A stretch of 64,000 nt of DNA from Polynucleobacter sp. es-EL-1 (GCF_018687975.1 NZ_CP061310.1:1240001-1304000); one strand, 5' to 3'; shown: positions 26,479-35,663, counted from the stretch's first letter. Translations and numbers: made by a program. The notes: generated by a model not told the origin, from the sequence alone.

Positions 26479-27468
26479 ATGCCACCTAAAATCAGGGGAA
26501 TGACTAGTAATTTAACCCCCAATTCCAGCGGACTACCCCGCTTTACCCTGATGCTATCTGGGGAGGATGCGCTAGATTTGGATGCAAGCCAAAGCGCACC
26601 CCCTAAAGGGCTGCCCCAAGAGCACTTTTTACTGGGCCCTCATCTGCCGCTCGCCCCTGTCCTGCTATTAGGGCAAAGTGAGCTTACCTTGGATCCAGCC
26701 CAGATGATTGCCTGCCTACAACCAGTTCATCTTCATGCCACACGAGATCATTTGATTTTGATGCACCAAGATCAGATTGATTTGACAGAACAAGAATCCG
26801 CCAGACTTCTTCAAATTGCCCTACCACTCCTTGAAGAAGACTTTGGGCATAAACCCCTCTATCAAGGACGGCTTGATTGGTTTATTCCTGCTGGTCCATT
26901 TTCAAGCTTGGCAACCCATTCGATAGAACAAGCTCATGGTCGAAATATTGATTGGTGGATGCCCCGTGATACGCAAGATCTGGGGATAGCTAAGCTTTGG
27001 CGCAAACTTCAAAATGAAGTACAGATGCTTTGGCATATTGACCCAGTCAATGAAGAGCGTGCACAACGCGGTTTACCTGCAATAAATTCTTTATGGATTA
27101 GCGGCATTGGCAAGCTTGAAGATTTACAGACACCAAGCTTATTTCAACATATCACTCACATGTATGGTGAAAGTCCCCTACTTCCAGGTTTGGCAAAATA
27201 CCTAGGAATACCTCATCAAGATCAGGTTGAGATCTCAAAATTAGACTCTGCATTTGCCTGGGTAACCAAGCCAGAAACTCTTTGGCCTGAACTTCAGAAT
27301 GCCTTAATCAATGAGCACCTTTCTGAAATAGCCGTAATTGATTTTCCTGATGGCAAAATGCGCCAACGAATAGTTACAGCCAAAGATCTCTATAAAAAAT
27401 CATGGGCTTTTTGGAAAAAATCTGACCCAATCAGCTGGCAAGAACTCATTGCCTCTCAAAATCGATGA
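26479..27468 (+). CDS. RpfE-type conserved protein (phosphoglycerate mutase-like fold suspected)
   Basis: 329 residues, soluble, no signal peptide. The order with recJ, prfB and lysS downstream matches the rpfE-recJ-prfB-lysS block known from Xanthomonas and other Proteobacteria, which is the main basis for the name. The sequence is rich in Trp/His and has LHATRDHLILM, GRLDWFIP and LWISGIGKL. An in-frame ATG at 26500, preceded closely by AGGGG, is an alternative start. Its stop overlaps the recJ start as ATGA. The biochemical role is unknown; the Rpf name refers to pathogenicity regulation in Xanthomonas and need not apply here. Confidence 0.7.
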   Translation: MPPKIRGMTSNLTPNSSGLPRFTLMLSGEDALDLDASQSAPPKGLPQEHFLLGPHLPLAPVLLLGQSELTLDPAQMIACLQPVHLHATRDHLILMHQDQIDLTEQESARLLQIALPLLEEDFGHKPLYQGRLDWFIPAGPFSSLATHSIEQAHGRNIDWWMPRDTQDLGIAKLWRKLQNEVQMLWHIDPVNEERAQRGLPAINSLWISGIGKLEDLQTPSLFQHITHMYGESPLLPGLAKYLGIPHQDQVEISKLDSAFAWVTKPETLWPELQNALINEHLSEIAVIDFPDGKMRQRIVTAKDLYKKSWAFWKKSDPISWQELIASQNR

Positions 27469-29210
27469 GTGTCTTTTCGCAACGCCCCTTTTCAGAACGA
27501 ACTGCCACTTGGTTACATCAAAGCGGCTTACACCCTTTACTAGCAAAACTCTATGCTGCTCGTGGAGTTACTAAACCGGATGAGCTATCACTTGATCTTA
27601 AGCAGTTGCTCTCGCCAATTGAGCTCAAGAACTGCATCTCCACTGCAAGCCTACTAGCCGATATTCTTGAGCGCAAAGAGCCCATGTTGGTGGTGGCGGA
27701 TTATGACTGCGATGGTGCTACCGCTTGCGCAGTGGCAGTGCGGGGGCTCAAAATGCTTGGCGGATCAGATACCCCTATTCAGTTCTTGGTGCCTAACCGC
27801 TTTACGATGGGCTATGGATTGACGCCAGAGGTTGTCGATTTAGCTGCGCAGCAAGTACCCAAACCCAAATACCTCATCACCGTTGACAACGGAATTGCCA
27901 GTGAAGCTGGAGTAGACCGAGCCCGCGAGCTTGGCATGGAAGTGATTGTGACTGACCACCACTTGCCAGGCGATCGACTGCCAAGAGCTACTGCAATCGT
28001 CAATCCGAATCAGCCTGGATGCTCTTTTCCCAGCAAAGCGCTTGCTGGAGTCGGAGTCATGTTTTACCTATTGGTCGCGCTACGAGCAGAGCTGCGTAAA
28101 CGTGGTCAATTTACTGTTGATACTCAACCCAAGATTGAAAATCTATTAGATTTAGTTGCATTGGGTACTGTGGCTGACGTTGCCCAACTCGATCGCAATA
28201 ATCGCGTGTTGGTCTCTAACGGCTTGAAACGTATTCGTGCTGGAGTCTCACAAGCAGGCATCCAAGCACTTTTTCAAGCGGCTACCCGAGATCCTCGTAA
28301 AGCCAACACTTTTGATTTAGGCTTTGCCATTGGCCCACGCTTAAATGCTGCAGGTCGCCTTGCAGATATGACTTTAGGCATTCGTCTTTTGCTATGCGAT
28401 CAACCGGATGAGGCAATTGAACTGGCTTATGAATTAGATCGGATCAATCGTGAGCGACGGGTAATTGAATCCGGCATGCAAGAAGCTGCTTTAGCCCATC
28501 TTGCAGAAGATCAATTGGCTGGCACGATGGAGGGCCGCTCCAGTATTTGCCTTTGGAATCCGCAGTGGCATCAAGGTGTTGTCGGAATTGTGGCCTCCAG
28601 ACTTAAAGAGCGATTTAACCGTCCCGCAATTGTTTTTGCACCTGCAGATGGTGATACTGGAGAGGAACTGCGTGGTTCTGGCAGATCGCTGACGGGATTT
28701 CATCTACGTGACGCCTTAGACATTGTTTCCAAACGAGAGCCTGGACTCATTCTGAAATTTGGCGGACACGCCATGGCTGCGGGGCTCACTATCAGAAAAT
28801 CGGACTTTGAAAAGTTTGATGCTCTTTTTCAGGAGGTTGCCAATGAATTGCTCAATGATGAGTTATTGGAGCGCCGCCACATTCATGATGGCATCCTAGA
28901 TCCCTCGGACTTCACGCCAGAAACGGGCGATCTATTGGCTGAAGAAATCTGGGGTCAAGGCTTTCCTCAGCCCATTTTTTATGGGGAGTTCGAGGTAGCC
29001 CAGCAAAGCCTGATGAAAGACAAACACCTTCGGCTTCAGCTACGGCCTAGCGGTGCTAACTCGGCCGGTAATACAGTATTTACAGGGGTCTGGTTTAATC
29101 GGACTCAGCCATTACCAGCTAAAGCAAAATTGGCCTATCGTCTCGTGACTGACCGCTATCAAGGGCAGGCTCGGGTTCAACTCATGATTGAAGCCCATGA
29201 TGAGGGCTAG
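27465..29210 (+). CDS. recJ: Single-stranded-DNA-specific exonuclease RecJ
   Basis: 5'-3' exonuclease acting in recombination and mismatch repair. 581 residues. DHH-family motifs appear in order: VADYDCDGATA, TVDNGIAS, VTDHHLPGD and GRLADMTLG, then the DHHA1 domain with FGGHAMAAG, and an OB-like C-terminal part. The start overlaps the preceding RpfE-like gene by 4 bases (ATGA), so the two are translated together. Confidence 0.97.
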   Translation: MSVFSQRPFSERTATWLHQSGLHPLLAKLYAARGVTKPDELSLDLKQLLSPIELKNCISTASLLADILERKEPMLVVADYDCDGATACAVAVRGLKMLGGSDTPIQFLVPNRFTMGYGLTPEVVDLAAQQVPKPKYLITVDNGIASEAGVDRARELGMEVIVTDHHLPGDRLPRATAIVNPNQPGCSFPSKALAGVGVMFYLLVALRAELRKRGQFTVDTQPKIENLLDLVALGTVADVAQLDRNNRVLVSNGLKRIRAGVSQAGIQALFQAATRDPRKANTFDLGFAIGPRLNAAGRLADMTLGIRLLLCDQPDEAIELAYELDRINRERRVIESGMQEAALAHLAEDQLAGTMEGRSSICLWNPQWHQGVVGIVASRLKERFNRPAIVFAPADGDTGEELRGSGRSLTGFHLRDALDIVSKREPGLILKFGGHAMAAGLTIRKSDFEKFDALFQEVANELLNDELLERRHIHDGILDPSDFTPETGDLLAEEIWGQGFPQPIFYGEFEVAQQSLMKDKHLRLQLRPSGANSAGNTVFTGVWFNRTQPLPAKAKLAYRLVTDRYQGQARVQLMIEAHDEG

Positions 29211-29238
29211 ACTCCAATAACCCCCTTATAATCAGGGG

Positions 29239-30343
29239 ATGGAAGCCGAACAACTCAATATTATTTCAAACACCCTGTCCGATCTGCTCACCCGTGAGCA
29301 AGCACTTCGGGGGTATCTTTGACTTCGAAGTAAAGTCACGCCGCCTTACCGAAGTTAACTCTATTCTGGAAGATCCCACGATTTGGGATGATCAAAAGAA
29401 AGCGCAAGCCCTAGGCAAAGAAAAGAAATTGCTCGACGGGGTTGTTGCCACTCTCACTGATTTAAATAGCAATATCACCGGCGCTCTTGAGCTCTTTGAT
29501 ATGGCAAAAGAAGAGAATGATTTTGAAACGATTGCCGCAATCGAACAAGATGTCGAGAGCTATAGCAAGATCATTCATGATCTGGAATTTCGTCGCATGT
29601 TCCACAATGAGATGGACTCCTGCAACTGCTTCATTGATATTCAAGCTGGCGCAGGTGGAACGGAAGCTTGCGACTGGGCGAGCATGCTCTTTCGTCAATA
29701 CCTCAAGTACTGCGAACGAAAAGGGTATAAAACCGAAATCCTGGAAGAGTCTGATGGCGACGTTGCCGGAATCAAGAGTGCAACCATCAAAGTGGATGGT
29801 GAATATGCTTATGGCCACCTCCGTTCAGAAACTGGAGTACATCGTTTAGTACGCAAATCTCCGTTTGATTCATCGAATGGTCGTCACACCTCTTTTGCCA
29901 GTATTTATGTTTATCCAGAGATCGATGACTCGATCGAGATTGACGTTAACCCTGCTGACATTCGCACTGATACGTATCGCGCGTCTGGAGCTGGTGGTCA
30001 GCATATTAATAAAACCGACTCTGCAGTTCGCCTGACTCACATCCCCACAGGTATTGTGGTGCAGTGTCAGAACGACCGAAGCCAGCATCGGAACCGTGCT
30101 GAAGCCATGAGCATGCTCAAGTCACGCCTGTATGAGCACGAGATGCAAAAGCGTCGCGCCGAGCAAGATAAGCTTGAGGCTAGTAAGACTGATGTAGGCT
30201 GGGGTCACCAGATCCGCTCCTACGTACTGGATCAAAGTCGCATTAAAGACTTACGCACTAACGTTGAGATCTCCAATACTCAAAAAGTATTGGATGGCGA
30301 TCTTGATGCCTTTATTGAAGCCAGCCTAAAGCAAGGCGTTTAA
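29239..30343 (+). CDS. prfB: Peptide chain release factor 2 (RF2), made by programmed +1 frameshift
   Basis: Releases finished proteins at UGA and UAA codons. The gene is join(29239..29319, 29321..30343): the zero frame begins at the ATG at 29239 and reaches CTT TGA at 29317-29322; skipping one base (T29320) continues as GAC TTC GAA. The joined product is 367 residues. It has the SPF tripeptide that reads stop codons (VRKSPFDSS) and the catalytic GGQ (ASGAGGQHINKTDS). Reading only the long downstream frame would lose the first 27 residues. lysS follows 34 bases later. Confidence 0.97.
29308..29322 (+). promoter_or_regulatory. prfB autoregulatory +1 frameshift signal
   Basis: The Shine-Dalgarno-like run CGGGGG (29308-29313), a TAT spacer codon, then the slippery CTT and the UGA stop followed by C (CTT TGA C). 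This is the canonical RF2 arrangement: low RF2 lets the ribosome pause at UGA and slip forward one base, restoring RF2. Confidence 0.95.
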
Positions 30344-30377
30344 TTCATTACCCTTATTACAGTTATTGACACCCTCC

Positions 30378-31922
30378 ATGAACGATAAAGCCACCCCAGT
30401 AAGTAACACTGAACCTGTTGATGAAAACCACATCATTGCAGAGCGTCGCGAGAAGCTAGCCAAGTTACGTCAAGGCGGTGTCGCCTTTCCCAATGATTTT
30501 GTGCCAACACATTTAGCGGCAGATTTACACACTCACTACGACAGCTTGTCTAAAGACGAGCTGGCTGCCAAGAAGGTGCATGTCAAAGTGGCCGGCCGTA
30601 TGGTACTTAAGCGCGTGATGGGTAAAGCCAGTTTTGCCACCATCCAAGATCGCAGCGGTCAGATTCAGTTCTACATCAATGATGAAATCAGTGGTGCTGA
30701 TACCCATGGCGCTTTTAAGCATTGGGATATGGGCGATTTCATTTCTGCTGAAGGTCACTTGTTTAAAACCAATAAGGGTGAACTTTCTGTTGAGTGCAGT
30801 AACTTGCGTTTACTCAGCAAATCACTACGCCCCCTACCTGATAAGTTCCATGGTCTATCTGACTTAGAGACAAAGTATCGTCAACGCTATGTTGATTTGA
30901 TTGTGAACCCAGAAAGTCGCAATACTTTTAGAGCGCGCAGCAATACGATCGCCTCCTTGCGTCGCCATATGCTCGATGCTGACTTCATGGAAGTCGAAAC
31001 GCCCATGCTCCACCCAATTCCCGGGGGCGCTACTGCTAAGCCCTTTATCACGCATCACAATGCCTTAGACATGCAAATGTTTTTGCGTATTGCGCCTGAA
31101 TTGTATTTAAAGCGTCTTGTCGTAGGTGGCTTTGAACGTGTCTTTGAAATTAATCGCAACTTCCGCAATGAAGGTGTGAGCCCACGCCACAATCCAGAAT
31201 TCACCATGATGGAATTCTACGCAGCCTATACGGATTACCGCTGGTTGATGGACTTCACAGAAAGCTTGATTCGAGCAGCTGCTATGGATGCGCAAGGCAC
31301 TGCTGTACTTACTCATCAAGGTCGCGAGTTAGACCTTAGCAAGCCTTTCCAGCGCTTGACCATTACTGAAGCGATCTTGAAGTACTGTAGCCAATCCAAT
31401 AAGCGCTACGAAGCAGCACAATTGGAAGACGCCGCATTCATTCGAGCTGAACTCAAAAAAGGTGGTGAGAACCCAGACTCTCCAACATTAAAGAATGCTG
31501 GTCTTGGCGCGCTCCAGTTAGCCTTGTTTGAATTGGTTGCCGAAGAGCATTTGTGGGAGCCAACCTACATCATTGACTACCCTATTGAAGTAAGCCCCCT
31601 AGCCCGCGAATCCGATACTCGCCCTGGCATTACTGAACGCTTTGAGCTGTTCATTACTGGGCGTGAAATTGCCAATGGCTTCTCAGAGCTCAATGATGCA
31701 GAGGATCAGGCCAATCGTTTCCGTAAACAAGTAGAGCAAAAAGAAGCTGGTGATGAAGAGGCCATGTACTTTGACCATGACTTCATTCGCGCGCTCGAAT
31801 ATGGCATGCCTCCAACAGGTGGCTGTGGTATTGGCATTGATCGCCTGGTAATGCTACTAACTGATGCACCCAATATTCGTGATGTGATTCTCTTCCCACA
31901 TCTGCGCCGCGAGGAAGAATAG
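30378..31922 (+). CDS. lysS: Lysyl-tRNA synthetase (class II) LysS
   Basis: 514 residues from the ATG at 30378; a TTG four codons upstream is less likely. The N-terminal OB-fold anticodon-binding domain (about 65-170, including VAGRMVLKRVMGKASFATIQD) is followed by the class II catalytic core with motif 1 (VDFMEVETPML-like, here DADFMEVETPMLHPIPGG), motif 2 (FRNEGVSPRHNPEFTMMEFY) and motif 3 (GCGIGIDRLVMLLT). The gene closes the rpfE-recJ-prfB-lysS unit and is followed by a strong terminator. Confidence 0.97.
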   Translation: MNDKATPVSNTEPVDENHIIAERREKLAKLRQGGVAFPNDFVPTHLAADLHTHYDSLSKDELAAKKVHVKVAGRMVLKRVMGKASFATIQDRSGQIQFYINDEISGADTHGAFKHWDMGDFISAEGHLFKTNKGELSVECSNLRLLSKSLRPLPDKFHGLSDLETKYRQRYVDLIVNPESRNTFRARSNTIASLRRHMLDADFMEVETPMLHPIPGGATAKPFITHHNALDMQMFLRIAPELYLKRLVVGGFERVFEINRNFRNEGVSPRHNPEFTMMEFYAAYTDYRWLMDFTESLIRAAAMDAQGTAVLTHQGRELDLSKPFQRLTITEAILKYCSQSNKRYEAAQLEDAAFIRAELKKGGENPDSPTLKNAGLGALQLALFELVAEEHLWEPTYIIDYPIEVSPLARESDTRPGITERFELFITGREIANGFSELNDAEDQANRFRKQVEQKEAGDEEAMYFDHDFIRALEYGMPPTGGCGIGIDRLVMLLTDAPNIRDVILFPHLRREEE

Positions 31923-31945
31923 TAGAGCCTTAATGCCTCAAAAGT

Positions 31946-31980
31946 AAAAAGCCGCAGAGTTTACATTCTGCGGCTTTTTT
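31946..31980. terminator. Bidirectional rho-independent terminator between lysS and the DUF3149 gene
   Basis: Perfect stem GCCGCAGA (31951-31958) / TCTGCGGC (31967-31974) with an A run before and a T run after. It therefore terminates lysS on the plus strand and the small DUF3149 gene on the minus strand. Confidence 0.9.
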
Positions 31981-32001
31981 AACTTCTGTGTTTATCTTGG
32001 C

Positions 32002-32130
32002 TTATTCGCCGGCTGCAATCTTCTTTAAGAACATGCGGACAAAGAATACTGCCATGCCAATAATGAACAGAATTACTGCCAGGCTAAGCTGGCCAGCGAA
32101 AGTGCCAAACAATTCTTTAAACAAGATCAT
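32002..32130 (-). CDS. 42-residue DUF3149 membrane protein
   Basis: A short frame starts at the ATG at 32130, with AGGAGATAGAG directly before it, and ends with TAA at 32002. The product begins MILFKELFGTFAGQLSLAV, has one membrane helix (about residues 15-32) and ends with a basic tail, RMFLKKIAAGE. This is the pattern of the small DUF3149 proteins of betaproteobacteria. An FNR-type palindrome lies 57 bases upstream of the start. Role unknown; membrane microproteins of this sort often attach to larger complexes. Confidence 0.8.
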   Translation of the reverse strand: MILFKELFGTFAGQLSLAVILFIIGMAVFFVRMFLKKIAAGE

Positions 32131-32186
32131 CTCTATCTCCTTTTAATTTCCTAATACCACTTTAGGCTTTTCAAAAGGAGGCCGTT

Positions 32187-32200
32187 TTGACCCACATCAA
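32187..32200. promoter_or_regulatory. FNR/ANR-type palindrome
   Basis: TTGACCCACATCAA matches TTGATnnnnATCAA at 9 of 10 fixed positions. It is 57 bases before the DUF3149 start codon and 10 bases after the OsmC gene ends, so it most likely serves the DUF3149 gene. Binding is inferred; no fnr gene is in the window. Confidence 0.55.
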
Positions 32201-32209
32201 AGGAAAGCC

Positions 32210-32662
32210 TTATATCGCTGGATATAACTGCTGATTATTGGAGTCGGTCACTGTCACATTAACTGGTATACCCAGGCTGACACTAGAAGATACGGTACAG
32301 AAATCCTGAAACTGGGCCAATACTCTGTCAAGATTTTCTAAAGATGCACCTGGCACTCCAATATGAATATCGACATAAATCGCCAAAATACGTAAGCGGT
32401 TCTGTTCATTTCGGCCTATTTCGCAACGAGCCCTTGTTTCAATTGGCTCGGGGTTCTGCTTAAACTTTCTAATAGCAAACAGCAGTGAGTCCGACAGGCA
32501 GTTAGCAACGCCGGCTAACAGAAACTGAGATGGGGTTGCTCCCTGAGAGCCACCCAATGGTGGCGGCTCATCCCCATAGATTGGATCGCGTTCTTCGTTG
32601 TAATAAATGGCAAACCGATAATCGGCTTGCTGCACCAATCGAACTGATGGCTCACCACTCAT
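32210..32662 (-). CDS. OsmC-family protein
   Basis: 150 residues from the ATG at 32662, which has GGGAG five bases upstream; a TTG at 32680 is a poorer start. OsmC/Ohr-fold features: GGSQGATPSQFLLAGVANCLSDSLLFAI with a conserved cysteine in the central helix (quoted in part as LAGVANCLSD) and a second cysteine in FQDFCTVSSSV. These two cysteines would be the peroxidatic pair in true peroxide-reducing members. The substrate is not determined. It is followed downstream by an FNR box and preceded by the rhodanese gene. Confidence 0.88.
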   Translation of the reverse strand: MSGEPSVRLVQQADYRFAIYYNEERDPIYGDEPPPLGGSQGATPSQFLLAGVANCLSDSLLFAIRKFKQNPEPIETRARCEIGRNEQNRLRILAIYVDIHIGVPGASLENLDRVLAQFQDFCTVSSSVSLGIPVNVTVTDSNNQQLYPAI

Positions 32663-32697
32663 AAGAACTCCCAAGAACAAGTTAATTAAATATAAGG

Positions 32698-33078
32698 TTA
32701 TTCAAATTCTAAAGGCTGTGGCTTAGCAATTGGATTGCCAGCAGAAGCCCAAGCATCAAAGCCACCAGCAATAGACTCTACATTCAAATAGCCCATATCA
32801 TATAAAGCTTTTGCAGCTAATGCTGCGCGTCCACTAGTCTTGCAATACAACACGATTTTTAAATCACGTGGCGCCAGCTCTGGACTGTTACTTAACTTAA
32901 ACTCCAATAAACCCCTAGAAATATGGACTGCCCCTGGGATATGGCCACTGGCATACTCATCCGCCTCGCGCACATCTAGCAAGATATCTGACGCTTGAAT
33001 TGCTTGCGCAGCATCTGCAACGCTTACCTCTTTTATCTGACTCTTTGCTAAAGCGACGAGATCATGTGCTGTTTTCAT
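32698..33078 (-). CDS. Single-domain rhodanese-like sulfurtransferase
   Basis: 126 residues, no signal peptide. Rhodanese motifs: LLDVREADEYASGHIPGAVHISRG near the start (quoted as DVREADEYASGHIPGA) and the active-site loop LYCKTSGRAA with the catalytic cysteine. Ends GFDAWASAGNPI as usual. AAGGAAATAAT precedes the ATG. It is next to OsmC and an isoprenylcysteine methyltransferase-like gene on the same strand; these could form a small redox-related group. Confidence 0.9.
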   Translation of the reverse strand: MKTAHDLVALAKSQIKEVSVADAAQAIQASDILLDVREADEYASGHIPGAVHISRGLLEFKLSNSPELAPRDLKIVLYCKTSGRAALAAKALYDMGYLNVESIAGGFDAWASAGNPIAKPQPLEFE

Positions 33079-33125
33079 ATTATTTCCTTAAATTTAGATG
33101 TGTTTTCATTATATATAAAAATATA

Positions 33126-33611
33126 TTAATAAACACCAGGGAATAGTTTTTTGACCCGCCTTTGATAATCTTGATATGCGGGAAAGCGCTCTACAAGCCA
33201 CACTTCTTCACGCCTCGCTTTGATGTCAAAGAGTATGAATAAGGCTATGCCATAGAGCAAAATGTAAGCGCTTGGAAAAATAAGCAACCATGCAAGAGCA
33301 GCTAATAACACTCCAAAATAAATGGGGTGGCGCACATAACGATAAAGGCCAGACTGCACTAACTGCGCATTGTCTTTTGGGCATGGCAAGGGGGTAAGAT
33401 TTTTACCAAGATTAATCACTGCAATAAGCATTACCAAGATTGAAATCAGGCCAATCGAAATGCCGCATGACAAAAAGATTGTTTTGAGGGGTTCGGAAGT
33501 CAGTAAATCTGACCCCTTCGGGCCAAACAAAATCAAGCCAATCAGAATTGCCTGAATGATGACATACCAAATACCCCGTTCAAAGACGGACTTGGGACCT
33601 ACTGAGCTCAT
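33126..33611 (-). CDS. Isoprenylcysteine carboxyl methyltransferase-family membrane protein
   Basis: 161 residues with four hydrophobic segments. The motif RYVRHPIYFGVLLAALAW (about 90-108) and a later ARREEVWLVERFPAYQDYQRRV are the signature of the ICMT/PEMT-like integral membrane methyltransferases. The bacterial substrates are mostly unknown. It is transcribed toward the rhodanese gene, 47 bases away. Confidence 0.85.
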   Translation of the reverse strand: MSSVGPKSVFERGIWYVIIQAILIGLILFGPKGSDLLTSEPLKTIFLSCGISIGLISILVMLIAVINLGKNLTPLPCPKDNAQLVQSGLYRYVRHPIYFGVLLAALAWLLIFPSAYILLYGIALFILFDIKARREEVWLVERFPAYQDYQRRVKKLFPGVY

Positions 33612-33717
33612 ACAAAAGACCTCGTATATATAAGATTACAGTCTACCCCCTTCGGCAAGTCACTGCCTTCTCATGCAACACCGTGATTTGAGGGCTCAAT
33701 CGGTAGAGAGCTTTTGA

Positions 33718-33731
33718 ATGACATAGATCAA
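33718..33731. promoter_or_regulatory. Weak FNR-like site before fpr
   Basis: ATGACATAGATCAA matches the FNR consensus TTGATnnnnATCAA at 8 of 10 positions, with one perfect half-site. It lies 73 bases before the fpr start. Confidence 0.3.
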
Positions 33732-33804
33732 AATTCGCTTGTTTTTATAGAGTGGTTTCAAGATTGAGGATAATTGAGGTTTACACCTCATTATTTAAGT
33801 ACCT

Positions 33805-34581
33805 ATGGCAGCCTACAACACCGAAACTGTTCTCAGCGTTCACCACTGGAATGACACCCTTTTTAGTTTCACTACCACCAGAAATAAGGGCTTACGCTTT
33901 CGTAGCGGTCATTTTTTGATGATTGGTCTAGAAGTAGAAGGTAAACCATTAGTGCGAGCCTATAGTGTTGCTAGCCCAAATTACGAGGAGCATTTAGAGT
34001 TCCTCAGCATTAAGGTTCAAGATGGTCCCCTCACCTCTAGATTGCAAAAAATTCAAGTGGGTGACCCCATTCTAGTGAGTGAAAAATCAGTTGGCACACT
34101 TGTCATCGATGATTTAAATCCTGGTAAGCATCTCTACCTTTTCAGCACTGGTACTGGACTAGCGCCATTTATGAGTATTATTCGTGACCCAGAAACATAC
34201 GATAAATTTGAGAAGGTAGTTCTCATTCATGGGGTGCGCCTAGTGAGCGAACTAGCCTATGGTGATTACATCAAGAACGAGCTCACGCAAGACGAATACA
34301 TCGGTGAAATCATTCGTGAAAAACTCATCTACTATCCAACCGTCACTCGTGAAGCATTCAAACATACCGGTAGACTTACGACTGCCATTGAGTCGGGCCA
34401 ACTCTTCAAAGACATTGGCTTGCCACCTCTTGATCCCGCAGTGGATCGTGCCATGATTTGTGGTAGCCCATCGATGCTCAAAGAAACTGCTGAGATGTTA
34501 GATGCCAAAGGCTTCAAGGTCTCACCAAGCCTTGGTCAACTCGGTGACTATGTATTTGAGAGAGCTTTTGTAGAAAAATAA
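33805..34581 (+). CDS. fpr: Ferredoxin-NADP reductase
   Basis: 258 residues, the size of bacterial FprA/Fpr. FAD binding by RAYSVASPNYEEHLEFLSIKV (quoted in part: RAYSVASPN), NADP binding by FSTGTGLAPFMSI and MICGSPSML, and the C-terminal FVEK. It passes electrons between NADPH and ferredoxin or flavodoxin. It is monocistronic, facing the YeiH gene tail to tail. Confidence 0.95.
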   Translation: MAAYNTETVLSVHHWNDTLFSFTTTRNKGLRFRSGHFLMIGLEVEGKPLVRAYSVASPNYEEHLEFLSIKVQDGPLTSRLQKIQVGDPILVSEKSVGTLVIDDLNPGKHLYLFSTGTGLAPFMSIIRDPETYDKFEKVVLIHGVRLVSELAYGDYIKNELTQDEYIGEIIREKLIYYPTVTREAFKHTGRLTTAIESGQLFKDIGLPPLDPAVDRAMICGSPSMLKETAEMLDAKGFKVSPSLGQLGDYVFERAFVEK

Positions 34582-34610
34582 TGCAGCGTCTATTACAGGC
34601 TATGCACCCA

Positions 34611-35603
34611 TTACTCAAAGTTGGTAATAAAGACTAGACCAATCGAAGCAATAAAAAGAGTCTCTACCACCAACATCACTACCGGTTGCCAACCTAACTT
34701 AGCCAATTCTTGAAAGTTGGTTTTAAGACCTGCGGCGGCAATCGCAATGACGAGCATCCAGCGCGATGCTCCGCCAATGGAATGCGTTACGCTGCTTGGC
34801 AATATTTGCATCGATGCAATCACTGATAGAGCCACAAACCCCAATAGGAAGGTAGGAATTAAGCGTAGGCTCCCCCATCCCATTTTCTGAGATGATTTTT
34901 CAGCACCAAAGAAAATGGAGATCACCAGAACCACTGGGAGCAATAAAGCAACTCGGAATAACTTCACCACTGTTGCGACATCGCCCGCTTCTGGGCCAAA
35001 TAGCATTCCAGCTGCTACGACCTGCGCAACATCATGAATCGTTGCCCCCAAAAAAATCCCCGCTGGTAAGGCGGCAACATCGAGTAACTGCAAAGCAAAG
35101 GGGTAGACGACCATAACAATAGTGGACAGCACCGTAACCCCAACGACCACGAGCAAAGTAAATCGCTCATTTTCTTTGGTTTTAGGCAAAACTGATGCTA
35201 CAGCTAATGCTGCTGAGGCCCCACAAATTCCAACAGAGCCTCCAGCAATCAATCCCAAATCTGGAGATAACTTCAGAAATTTAGCCAAAAAATATCCAAG
35301 ACAGACTGTGGCTGCTACCGCAAAGATCACGATCAGCGCTGTATTAATCCCAATCGCGCTGATATCAGCAAAAGTAATGCGGATACCTAGTAAGGCCACC
35401 CCCAAACGCAAAACAGTCTTAGCGCAAAAATCAATTCCCGGCTTTACTGTTTCATTGAGATATAAGAAATGCAGGGATAGGCCAATGAGCAAGGCATAGA
35501 GTAACTGTGGGCCACCATAGTTATCAGAAAGAAAACTGGTCGACATCGCGATGACCAGGCAGACCAAAAGGCCAGGGAAGTATTGTTGGATGATCTTCAG
35601 CAT
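34611..35603 (-). CDS. YeiH-family (UPF0324) putative sulfate exporter
   Basis: 330 residues with about ten membrane helices. The family patterns are clear: GVALLGIRITFADI, GGSVGICGASAALAVASV, and ATIHDVAQVVAAG. The usual LysR regulator is not adjacent. Substrate is unproven in most members, sulfite or sulfate having been proposed. Confidence 0.9.
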   Translation of the reverse strand: MLKIIQQYFPGLLVCLVIAMSTSFLSDNYGGPQLLYALLIGLSLHFLYLNETVKPGIDFCAKTVLRLGVALLGIRITFADISAIGINTALIVIFAVAATVCLGYFLAKFLKLSPDLGLIAGGSVGICGASAALAVASVLPKTKENERFTLLVVVGVTVLSTIVMVVYPFALQLLDVAALPAGIFLGATIHDVAQVVAAGMLFGPEAGDVATVVKLFRVALLLPVVLVISIFFGAEKSSQKMGWGSLRLIPTFLLGFVALSVIASMQILPSSVTHSIGGASRWMLVIAIAAAGLKTNFQELAKLGWQPVVMLVVETLFIASIGLVFITNFE

Positions 35604-35663
35604 TGAGAATCTGATTCTAAATCTCTACACTCTTGAGAAAATTGCCAGTCGTCAAGATATAAA

